Assembly (NCBI GenBank): GCA_026413225.1
Contig: CM048554.1
Coordinates: 78,236,463-78,300,462 of the forward strand
From: Otis tarda
Taxonomy: Eukaryota > Chordata > Aves > Otidiformes > Otididae
Direction of reading: 5' to 3'
DNA: 64,000 nt
Under the pieces are notes generated by a model, which was not told the DNA's origin, did not search any database, and worked only from the letters and a program-made list of their open reading frames with translations. How positions within the stretch are numbered: position 1 is the first letter of the stretch; the number at the start of each line of letters is the position of its first letter. Both the position numbers and the translations under genes were made by a program. Below, piece by piece: positions 55,648 through 64,000 of the stretch.

Positions 55648-55796
55648 TGAGGTCACTTCCTACTGAGTCAATACACTACTTGCAGTGAGTCATTGTGGAG
55701 ATGCTGACTAAGCTGAAAGAGATTTGCTAATGACTGGATGATCAGCAGAGGTCTAATTAATATCAGCAGAGACCAGTGTGTGTTTTTCACGTGACC
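55648..55796. promoter_or_regulatory. Candidate enhancer: cluster of bZIP and E-box motifs
   Basis: Within 150 bp I see TGAGGTCA (55648), TGAGTCA (55664, AP-1), TGAGTCAT (55686, AP-1), TGCTGACTAAGC (55702, close to the MAF/BACH recognition element), TAATTAAT (about 55754) and TCACGTGACC (55787, E-box of the MITF/TFE/USF type). The cluster is about 3.1 kb upstream of the PREP start. Motif presence is direct; enhancer function is inference. Confidence 0.3.
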
Positions 55797-57829
55797 AGAT
55801 TCATGCTAACACGGGTGTGTGATAAGATGATCAAGACTACTGAGAGATTTTAAAACTTTTTTTAAAATACAGGAACATTTTTTTTTGCTTACTCAGCAGC
55901 TTATCCTCCAAACTCAGGAAATATCATATCTGAACTCCGCTGGGGATTGCTAGGCCTGAGAAAAGGTAAAATTTTAATAGAATTTTACTTGCTGCTACAA
56001 CACTAAACCAGATAGGGTTCAAATTTTCAATTACAATACAGTCATAGCATTAATCACTTTTAATGTTTTATTAAACAAACAAACTGAAAAGGGGAGAAGA
56101 TTGTTACACTTCATGATAAGTATTTCTGTTAGGAGACTGCACACTGTGCTCCCTTTCATTTGTACGGAGGGTGCATGCTCCCTGGTAAGAAAAACATGTT
56201 TGGGACACTGTTTTCAACACTATGTAACCTATATTAACAGCTTTTCTGATAAGAAAAGTTCAGACAGTGTAGAGTTGCTGCTTTTGCTGCTCTTCACAGG
56301 TAGTTCTTCCTTGTCTCCCCTCAAAGAAAAAAGGGAGAAACTTACAGTAAAGACAAAATGCACTTTCTGTCCCTGGTGCTCACCTTTGAAAAAAAAATTA
56401 CTGCTTGTAAAATATAGGCTCGGACAACCACATACTTGGGTTTCTTTGTATATTCCCACCTTCCCTGTACCCTGGACGAACTGGAAGATATTGTAATTAC
56501 TGTGATTACTGGATGCTTGCCAGCCCGTTCAGGAATTACCGTGCTCTGGACAGAAAGGGTTGCTGAAGCCTGAAAAATACGGACACCACTCTGTCAGCTG
56601 CACGGTGCGGTGCAGTCAGGCTGCCCTCTCCCGGCAGATCAGGCTTCTTCATGAGCGTAAAGTACACCTGCCCAAAACTTCCAGGACACCTCCGCTTGGC
56701 TGCCTTTACAGCACGAAGCTGATCTACAGAGACGTTGTGGAAATGCCCAGGATGTTTAGATGTACGGCTGCTCAGTCAGAGCCTCTTGCAAGTCTGATCG
56801 AGCTGCTAACCATCCAGAAATTCTGGACAAATGTAAAATACATTCACCCCAGACATCACCTTCAGGCTGAAAAAGATGTTTTCTTCAAGCAAACTGCAGC
56901 TCTGAATTAGATGCAAGGCCTTTGCTGTGTATGAAGTGAATTTGCAGTCGAGACTTCTCAAAACTCTCAGACATACTGGGTACTCACGGTATGTTTGTGT
57001 AGCACACAGCCAAAACGAATGCTTCGCAGGGGTATTGAGCTAATTCTCCGTATGATGCCAGTTCACGTACGCTATGTACTTCTGTCTGAGAGGCTCCAGA
57101 CAGATGTGTGGCAGCCTTTGCCTGCCAGTATCTACCCGAGCAAGTTGTGCAGACAATTAGCAAGCTTTTATCAGCATTGGCCTTACCACTAACCACCTTG
57201 CTGGTTGCATGTTCTGAGTGCTGGAACAAAAGGTGTAGTCAGCAGCTGTGCTCCAGCCTTGCAGAGCGAGATTAGGAGAGAAACAAGGTAAGTGGGAAAA
57301 ATGACCAAAAGAGAAGGGACAAGAGACAAGAAGCCACATAGGTGGTGTTTAGGATGTAAATGAAGCTGATGAACGCAGTTACATCACTTAGTAATAGTGA
57401 TCATTATGGGGCCGGCTTATTTCCTCATATGCATACAACCCTCAACCTCCCCACAGGATGCCCAATTAGAGATGGTAACTCTTTCCATTAAGAGTAAGCA
57501 ATCAAGGCAGATTTCTGAGCTGGTGACTATAAATGTTTGATGCCATTTCTGAAATGATTTAGATGATTGTCATTCCAGGCGGTTACTTTATTCGCAACTG
57601 TGAAGACTCTTTGGGCTGATTGAACCTTTAGACACCACCACGTACAAACCTCCTTGTCTCCAGCTGGTGCCACGCGCCACACGTACGCACAGGTTTACTC
57701 CGGATAAGCTGCGGTGATGTTCTCCCCAGGCTGACAGGACAAATTGGTGAGGGCTGCTGGTGGCAAGTCTGGAGGAACACCTGTTTGGAAGAAAAGTAGT
57801 TCAGCTGTGTTGCTAGCCAAATGACAGCT

Positions 57830-57947
57830 CATCCTCTGCATGTTTCTAGTATTTTCATGATATGGGGGTCTGCCGGGTCACTACAACCCATCCTCTGAAT
57901 GTTTCCAGTATTTTCATGACACAGGGGTCCACTGCATCACCACCTGG
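57830..57947. repeat. Tandem duplication, 59-bp period, two copies
   Basis: Copy 1 starts at 57830 and copy 2 at 57889. Both begin CATCCTCTG-ATGTTT and continue -TAGTATTTTCATGA / -CAGTATTTTCATGA, then GGGGTC, with scattered substitutions and one or two ambiguous positions at the end. Divergence indicates it is not recent. Confidence 0.88.
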
Positions 57948-58289
57948 AAAGAAAAAATGTTTGTAAGTTTCCGACCCAGGAAACCCTATTGTAAAATTAA
58001 CACCCGGCTGATGAGCCTGAGGTCACCCACCCAAAACACCTTCGTTCACGTTCATCCAGACTGGCTGGTGCAGGACCAGAGTCTCTGACAGCACGACGAG
58101 CAGCAGCCAACCAGGTTGGTGTGCTGGAAAAGCCGTCCTCAGCGGGACTCGTTGGCCAACTTTGCCTTGGCTTTTAGAGTGGAGTCTCACGGAGAGGTGG
58201 GTTTGATGGAAAGGGCACTGAAGGTTTGGGTGGGCACAATGTCAAGCTGCCCCAGCCCCCCTTCTTTTAACATTTACTCTAAGGAGGAT
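57948..58289. other. Immediate upstream flank of the PREP CpG island
   Basis: Transitional composition between AT-rich flank and CpG island. No open frame, repeat or known promoter element was recognised. Confidence 0.65.
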
Positions 58290-58400
58290 TAAACCCGCTG
58301 GCCGGGTGGTGAGGGGGAAACAACTCCTCCGCCGGAGCAGGGTGCGCCAGGAGCTGCGGGCAGAGGCCGATGTCGGCAGAGCCGCCCGCCGCCCCCGCCC

Positions 58401-58644
58401 TCGCCCGCCGCCCGTCGCCCTCGCCCGCCGCCCGTCGCCCTCGCCCGCCGCCCGCCGCCCTCGCCCGCCGCCCGCCGCCCTCGCCCGCCGCCCGCCGCCC
58501 TCGCCCGCCGCCCTCGCCCGCCGCCCGCCGCCCTCGCCCGCCGCCCGCCGCCCTCGCCCGCCGCCCGCCGCCCTCGCCCGCCGCCCGCCGCCCTCGCCCG
58601 CCGCCCGCCGCCCTCGCCCGCCGCCCGCCGCCCTCGCCCGCCGC
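58401..58644. repeat. GC-rich 20-bp minisatellite in the PREP promoter
   Basis: A tandem array of the 20-bp unit TCGCCCGCCGCCCGCCGCCC. Units begin at 58401, 58421, 58441, 58461, 58481, 58501, 58514, 58534, 58554, 58574, 58594 and 58614, with a partial unit at 58634. The first two units share a GTCGCCC variant and the unit at 58501 is shortened to 13 bp; the others are identical, which indicates recent homogenisation or expansion. The minus strand reads GGG-CGGC-GGG-CGGC-GGG-CGA-GGG, a standard G-quadruplex pattern repeated in every unit. All + frames stay open, which creates long spurious Arg/Pro/Ala open frames on both strands that are not genes. Assemblies often collapse or expand such arrays. 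Confidence 0.97.
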
Positions 58645-58680
58645 GGCCCACGGCCGGTGCCTGTGCCTGTGCGGCGGCCC

Positions 58681-58769
58681 CCTGCAGGGGGCGCTGTGCG
58701 CGGCGGCTCGCCGCCGGCGGCCCTCTCTCGGCCGGGGCGGGCGGGCTGTGGCCCGCCGGCAGGGGGCGG
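58681..58769 (+). promoter_or_regulatory. Two CTCF-like motifs in the same orientation
   Basis: CCTGCAGGGGGCGC at 58681-58694 and CCGGCAGGGGGCGG at 58756-58769 each match 13 of 14 positions of the CTCF core consensus CCASYAGRKGGCRS as I recall it; only position 3 differs. They lie 75 bp apart, both on the + strand, between the minisatellite and the PREP start. CTCF often occupies CpG-island promoters at domain borders. GC-rich promoters give some chance matches, so binding is an inference. Confidence 0.45.
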
Positions 58770-58775
58770 AGCCGT

Positions 58776-58931
58776 ATGGCGGCGCCGCTCCGCCTGGGCC
58801 GAGCTGCACGCCTGCTGCCGGCTGCCGCCACGGCCCGAGTCCCGGCCCCAGCCCTGCGGCCGCCTCTGCGCCTCGCTTCGTCCTCGTCATTTTCCTCCTC
58901 CTCTTCTTCCCACCGCTCTCCGCCGCCCGCC
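58776..58931 (+). other. PREP: In-frame upstream extension of the PREP reading frame (possible alternative N-terminus or 5'UTR)
   Basis: An ATG at 58776 opens 52 codons that run without a stop into the normal PREP start at 58932. The predicted peptide starts MAAPLRLGRAARLLPAAATA, has seven Arg and no Asp or Glu, and ends with a Ser-rich stretch and PPPA. That composition resembles a mitochondrial targeting peptide. No other ATG lies between the two. Against its use, the context at 58776 is weak (C at -3, although G at +4). ATGGCGGC is also a YY1 binding motif often found just downstream of CpG-island start sites. GC-rich 5'UTRs tend to give Ala/Arg/Pro peptides by chance. The pyrimidine-rich TCATTTTCCTCC stretch near 58887 could be an initiator, which would leave this ATG outside the mRNA. 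The transcription start is not known. Confidence 0.35.
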
Positions 58932-58976
58932 ATGCAGGCCTTCCAGTACCCCGAGGTGTACCGCGACGAGAGCGCT
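58932..58976 (+). CDS. PREP: Prolyl endopeptidase, coding exon 1 (5' partial gene)
   Basis: PREP is a cytosolic serine oligopeptidase (family S9A) that cleaves short peptides after proline. It has an alpha/beta-hydrolase domain capped by a seven-bladed propeller. This exon encodes MQAFQYPEVYRDESA, 15 residues that line up residue for residue in length with the known vertebrate N-terminus (QYP-VYRDE-A conserved, from recalled human sequence). The start ATG has G at -3 and follows a GCC-rich context. The exon ends at GCT before the donor GTGAGT at 58977, so intron 1 is phase 0. These residues are the first strand of the catalytic domain; the Ser/Asp/His triad lies in far-downstream exons outside the window. 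An in-frame ATG at 58776 could extend the protein (see separate entry). Identification is certain because the next exon continues the same family sequence in phase. Confidence 0.96.
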
Positions 58977-60341
58977 GTGAGTACGGCCCTCACCGGGGCA
59001 GCACGGCGGCGTGTGGCGGCCGCCGGGCCCGGCCGCCGGGCAGAGCCTCTCTCTCCAGCCCCGTCGGTGCTGCGGGCCGCCGCCGGGCGGGAGGGGTTAG
59101 CGGCTTCTCGCCTTTCAGGACTTTGTCCAGCTTCGGCCCTGCAAAGTCCAGCGTGCTCCCTTTAAAGGCCCTGGGTTTTAACGTCTGTGGGCCGTGGTGG
59201 CTGCCGGGGGTTTGTTAAAAGCTGGGTTTGTGGCCGTTGTGCTGGTGCTTGCGGGCACGTCCCGCGTGTGGGGGGCCGGCGCCGCCGGCCGGGGTGGGCT
59301 GCAGGCCGGAGTGGGCTGCCCGCCGGCTGGCCGGGGGGAGCCGGGCTCACGGCCGTGCCGCGTCGGGAGGGCAAATCCCGGGGCTTCGAGTAGCGCAGGC
59401 AGTGTCTGGGAAATCCAGGCCTCCACCTGGGCTGGAGCAGCGTGCAGGGGAACCAGCAGTCTATTTTTACACGATGGCACATCTGCAGGATAATCTGTCT
59501 CCTTGTGTTCCAGCCGTAACTCGATAGGGAAGGATTGCTGTGTAAATTTGGCTAAAACAGGTTCCTGATTCTTCTTCTTTCACAAAGGGCTATGCTTTAG
59601 GTGCCAGCCAAGGAGTTATTTACAGAACTAACATCACTTTTAAACCAAAAAGTTTGCTGACACGAGCCAACACTGGGAAAACTTAATTATTTACTTTCAT
59701 AGTTGAGTGAAAGGCTGAACTATACAACTCCTAACAGCAGGTATCTGTTCTTATTTTGTATACTGGAGGAAGGAAGCACATAAATTCAACCACGTGGGTT
59801 AGTCTTTTGGGTTTGGTTTTTGGTTTGTTTGGTGTTTTTCCAAATGTGTATACGTTTTTTACTCACGTGTTTGTGAGCAGCGATAGTAGAGAGGTCTAAA
59901 CCAGGGACAGTTGTGTAACCAGAAACTAAATTTTGGGTGCATCCAGTTCTGTGATTTGGCTTGAACACCTGGATCTGGAGGAGCTGTTTGTTTTTTTAGG
60001 GGTTTTGGTTTGTTCTTGGGTTGTTGGTTTGGTTTTTGTTTTTCAATTACTTTGCTAATCTATCTTATGGAAAGAATCTATGTTAATGTTCTGCATTTCT
60101 CTGGTGCTCTGTGTTTTTTTTCTGAGAACAACTGCTGTCTTGGTGTCATCACCAAGTTAATTTGATTGTTAATATTAGCAACTCACCTGGGAGCAAGGTG
60201 TTGCTTTTCTCTTTTGCTTCTTAGCACTGTATGCTTTAGTGACATTCCAAATACCCTTCATCTTGATGACTATCATTCTTCGGTTAATAGAGTTTGATTG
60301 TGTGCATGTCTTTTTAAAACTATTGTCTTTTATAAATTCAG
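58977..60341 (+). other. PREP: PREP intron 1
   Basis: Intron of 1365 bp with a strong donor GTGAGT and an acceptor ending TAAATTCAG. Its first 400 bp are still CpG-island DNA with GGCCGG-rich clusters (59270-59350). From about 59800 to 60045 the + strand is unusually rich in GGTTT/GTTTG words, a low-complexity tract. No conserved open frame was recognised inside it. Confidence 0.93.
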
Positions 60342-60416
60342 GTGTCGGATTACCATGGATGTAAAATAAGTGACCCATACTGCTGGCTTGAAGATCCTGA
60401 TAGTGAACAGACGAAG
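60342..60416 (+). CDS. PREP: Prolyl endopeptidase, coding exon 2
   Basis: This 75-nt exon (25 codons) follows a pyrimidine-containing tract ending in AAATTCAG and ends at ACGAAG before the donor GTAACC. Both junctions are phase 0, so it joins exon 1 directly as residues 16-40. It reads VSDYHGCKI then [16 protein letters not shown]. The block [14 protein letters not shown] is a hallmark of the S9A peptidase N-terminus. Compared with the human protein as I recall it, residue 22 is Cys instead of His, residue 29 is Cys instead of Ala, and residue 25 is Ser instead of Cys, so the cysteine positions are shuffled in this lineage. Exon 3, which should begin near an AFVEAQN-like sequence, was not found before the window ends, so the gene continues beyond base 64000. 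Confidence 0.96.
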
Positions 60417-63400
60417 GTAACCTTTCTTTGTATGAGAATGGCTATTTTGATATGGTTCTCTTTTTTTAGAGTAGGTGATGGGTACTCTGATTTTGAAGGA
60501 CCTGCTAATACTTTTTGAAAACTTACGTAGTGAATGTGGGTGTCATTCATGTAATATCGTATGGTGCTAACAGCCATGCCATTATTTTGTACCTTTGTGT
60601 TAATGGGGGAAAGGCTGGAACATCTGATACAACCTACATCACAGAATTTGGAAAACTAAGGGCTTCTTTATCTTGCACCTGTTTTTCTTAGTTCAAATGC
60701 TCAAGGTGGTGATGTCACACTGAAGCAAAACACTCTGATTTTAGAGCACTTTATGCGCGGTCCTAAGGACATCTAAAATTGCATAATAAAATTGCATAAT
60801 AAATTACTTAAGAAAGGTTAGAAAGAAAACTTCTTTTACTTGTTTTCTGCGTACCGTAACAAAGTGTATGAATTTTTTTTTTCCGACCCCTTTAAAAAAA
60901 ACCAAAACGCAATGTTTTCCTCCTGAAGTCAGGCTTTGTTAATGGCTTTTATTACAGATTACAGATGTTGCAGTGTTTTCAGCCTGCAGTCTGGAATAGT
61001 TAGACTGTGCTACTGAAACTAGTCGTTTGCTGAGAAACAGTCCTGAAGAATAATAAAGTGTAACTGTGAGCCAGTTCCTGTCATATACATGGCATAGGGA
61101 GTTGCAGGGATGTTGGCCAGAAAGTGTAGGTGGCAGTGTGGAGAGGACTTCCTCTGTAATTGATAGTAACGTTGTGATAGCTGGTTCCAGATCTGAAACA
61201 CGTCTATCTAGTATGTATGAGTGTCTTAGAAAGATGATGGAGGGGAGGATCTCCATTTAAAAATATCCTGCAGGGTGGCTTTGCTTAGTGAGGTCCCTTC
61301 TAGGTTCTCTCATATACATGATTGCATAACACATCTTGATGAGCCAGAGGTTGGTCGAATAGAACTTACTGTCAAGAGCAAGACAAAATGTGTACAGTTC
61401 GATCCCATTCCCTACTTACAAATCTGTCAGCATATATAAAGACTCGTGTCGATTAAGAAGATTCATTTGGGATCAGATTTTAGTGGAAAAACTCTGCTAT
61501 GGATATTAACATTGAAAATTAGATATCTAGTAAGTTGAGAGTATTTTGGTTTTTTGATTCTGACATCCTTAAGAAACAGTACACATAGAATAGTTTTGTG
61601 CCAAATTCAGAGGGCTTTATGTTGGGGGGAGATGTGCTTATGTCTGTCTCTTATAGAGTCCTTACAAGTACCTATTAAAGTGGTTTTTGAGATCCTATGG
61701 AAGAGTTGGGATTGAGAAAATACCAAGACCTGATTTTTTGTGTCCCTGTGTGCAATACTCTTGTCGCATACTGTGAACAGATTGAGTGAGAACAGTTGGA
61801 GGAGGGTGAATCTCATTCTCCAGAGGTTGTAGTTTACATAGGAGGCAAAATAAGGAATGGGGATTATAGCGTCCTCAAAAAATACAGCAGCCCAGACACA
61901 AGATGTCGCATTGGTGGAATGAAAATACTGCCAGATCTTCCTTGTCTACAGTCTAAAAACACACACACCTTGGCAGGCAGAATTTTGTAGTGCAGTAGTA
62001 GTATGATGCAAAGAGTGACGAGAGTTCCTGTGTGTATAAGTATGTGGATATGTCATCTTTTCCAAAGTTCCAGGAGTTACTGAACAAAGAGAATTAAAGT
62101 ATTTTGCTGTTCTGCCTCTTTCATAAAAGAGGTCAGAAGAAAATAATCTTGAAGTCCTAAACTCCTTTCATCTGGTTTAGCTCTCGCTTCTTTGTGCTCT
62201 GCAGCAAAGGTTGCTGACGACCACTCTTTCTTGCTAGCTTTTCTTAATAGTTTTATCTTGAAGTTCTTGAGATAGTTTGCAGGACCTGCAGAATAGCCAT
62301 TCTGCACCTACCACGTCAAAGAATAACCAGACACTGGTATAGAGTCAATTGAACACACAGGCTTCCGAGAGAATTTGGACCATGCTTTATAGACTTTTCA
62401 AGCCTATGTACACCTCCAATAGTAGACTACCTTTAATTTTCTACATATTAAGTACAGATCTAGAAGATTAATTCCTTGGGCATCCATGCTCATCTGTAGT
62501 GAAAGAGCCCTTATTCGGTTCCTGTTTACAACATGCTTACTTGATTGGAGTATGTGTAACAGTGAAAATTCCAGTTTATGCCAAGAGTGAAGACTGAACA
62601 TCACTCATTTATTAAGATAGGAATCTCTTCTTACATGCAAACAGAAAAAATTATTGTGTGTGTGCTGTTGACTAGATAAACAAGTGTGTGTGAATTCTAC
62701 TTTTCTGGGCTTAGCAGAAGTAGTAATGGCAAGCATTGATGTGGTCATAGAAAATAAATGGGTAGGCTTCACTTTGTTTCTGTGTTGATGTGAATCAGTG
62801 AAACATCAAGTTTACTATTTCTTGAAGCATGGAGAAAGAAGCACAAGCATGTGAGATTGGTTTTAACTCTGGAATTTTTGTGGTGTCATGATGTCCACTG
62901 TAGGGTTAACAGGACTGGGACTGAAAGAAATTATCCACGACAGCTGTGAGTGTAAAGAATCATACTCATTTTTCCTGTGGCTAGACCAAATGATCTTGTG
63001 GGCTCTGCTAGTTAGCAGCTTACAAACAAGTGAATGTAGAAGGGTGGGGGTTTTTTTGTACTTGGTTTAATCAGGTATTTTTACAGTGAGAGTGCAGATG
63101 GTACTGCACCTGATCCACTGTGGTTTGCAAGTTTCCATTAATTCAAGTGGTTCTGTGGTTTCTCTCTGCCCTCCCACCTCCTTCTTGCACTGACGTAAAT
63201 GTTACTGTCCCTCCGTTGCGTGGGTATAGGCCATCACAAGGTGATGTTCTGCAGGGGAAGCCTTTTGTGGATTAGTTTTCTATTGGCACACATGCTTGAT
63301 CTAGGTCACCCCAAGACCACATGATAGTAAGATCTAAGATGGTTCAAGAATGAGATCTTTCCTTTTCTAGCAGCCCACAGCCTACTTTTAATTAGGTGAA

Positions 63401-64000
63401 AGTCAAGTAGGTCTAGAAACTTTTCAGCCAGGTCGCCAAGATGATTTTACTCCATATGCAGTGTATATATCTGCTATGAAAAGTAGGCTATTGAAATCTA
63501 CAGGTGGCTAAGCAGGACTATTTCCTGTTGGATATGCAGTTTTAGAGCTGATTAAGCCAATCATCAAGTCACATTCTCAATCTCTTGTGGAAAAGCTGTT
63601 GTTCAAGAAGTAGGTACTTCCATGTTCATGATCTATGGGCTTTACTCTATCACTTTTTTCCCCTGTATGTGCTTGGTGTGCAGCTATAAGCAAACAAAAC
63701 TCCATTCTCCAGATACCTGAACAAAAACTGAGCCCCTGGCCAGTTTTCATATATCACTTTGGAGAGAAGTGCAAAAGCTGAGTTCATGCTCTGCTACTGT
63801 TTGGCCGTTGTATTTCCATTTAGAGAAAACAAATTCAGATTCAATTCTTTCATCACCTGATGGGCAGGGAGGAATGGTTATAGCAGTACAATGTGAAAGC
63901 TGCATGCTGTGTTGACTTACCACTGGGATGTGCTGTGCTGCCGTGCTGGCTGTTAAAGCTGTCTATGCCAGTGTGATTCTCAAAGGGAGAGCAGAAGCAA
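60417..64000 (+). other. PREP: PREP intron 2 (continues beyond the window)
   Basis: Starts with donor GTAACC after ACGAAG and continues to the right edge without a recognisable exon 3. The content is AT-rich unique-looking sequence with short homopolymer runs (for example 60875-60884 T and 60894-60901 A) and a small direct duplication of an AAATTGCATAAT word near 60775-60803. I see no CR1 fragment, RNA gene or supported coding frame here. Confidence 0.88.

Larger units (their letters stand above)
50678..57829. other. Intergenic, no gene seen; PREP-proximal flank
   Basis: AT-rich, with the palindromic fossil at 53.6 kb and the bZIP/E-box cluster at 55.65-55.80 kb. Short homopolymer A runs occur near 51435 and 52942. 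Open frames such as 54560-54919 and 56560-56910 show no family signature. Confidence 0.7.
58290..59400 (+). promoter_or_regulatory. CpG-island promoter of PREP
   Basis: The stretch is extremely GC- and CpG-rich, contrasting with AT-rich DNA on both sides. It covers the PREP start codon, exon 1 and the first part of intron 1. I see no TATA box. GGGCGG/CCGCCC Sp1-type boxes are abundant, largely because of the internal minisatellite. A YY1-type ATGGCGGC (58776), an initiator-like TCATTTT (about 58887) and a run of CTCCTCCTCTTCTTCCC just upstream of the ATG suggest a dispersed TATA-less start between roughly 58750 and 58920. This fits a housekeeping gene such as PREP. The boundaries are by eye. 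Confidence 0.88.

Noticed and set aside
58279..58993. Long minus-strand and alternative plus-strand open frames (over 200 codons) across the PREP promoter
   Set aside because: They are translations of the GC minisatellite and CpG island, giving Arg/Ala/Gly/Pro repeats with no family similarity.
60417..64000. Search for PREP exon 3
   Set aside because: No AFVEAQN-like coding segment with splice sites was seen before the window ends.
1..64000. CRISPR arrays, operons, tRNA or rRNA genes
   Set aside because: None seen; the sequence is vertebrate nuclear DNA and the only arrays are the minisatellite and short microsatellites.

Overview
The window is vertebrate nuclear DNA and almost certainly avian. 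It contains CR1 LINE fragments of the bird type, which carry the diagnostic 3' tail of repeated ATTCTATGATTCT-like units. Other interspersed repeats are sparse, base composition is AT-rich, and the open frames are short and scattered as expected for non-coding DNA. There is no bacterial-style gene organisation.

Only one protein-coding gene can be supported, and only its 5' end lies in the window. It is PREP (prolyl endopeptidase, cytosolic serine peptidase family S9) on the + strand. Coding exon 1 (58932-58976) and exon 2 (60342-60416) join in phase 0 and give the 40 N-terminal residues of the family, including [15 protein letters not shown]. Intron 1 is 1365 bp. Intron 2 starts at 60417 and runs off the right edge. 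The promoter is a CpG island (about 58290-59400) that contains a 20-bp GC minisatellite with G-quadruplex potential, two CTCF-like motifs in tandem, and an in-frame upstream ATG.

Everything to the left (1 to about 58290) looks like a gene desert. From recalled vertebrate gene order this should be the interval between PREP and PRDM1, two genes that diverge from each other. PRDM1 itself was not seen. Within the desert I find four CR1 fragments: 14471-14869 on -, 19331-19391 on +, 31286-32023 on + with a nearly open reverse-transcriptase C-terminal frame, and 41165-41383 on -. There is also an orphan CpG island at about 14893-15420 followed by a good splice donor, a small CpG cluster near 42.5 kb, a GC-richer block at 20.9-25.1 kb, three short tandem duplications, several ancient palindromic repeat fossils that share a TCAATGGGAG-like core, and two motif clusters that look like candidate enhancers (32.75-32.96 kb and 55.65-55.80 kb).

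The plausible functional picture is a PREP CpG-island promoter with a possible boundary element at its edge, beside a long non-coding regulatory domain. No operon-like system, CRISPR array, tRNA, rRNA or intact mobile element was seen.
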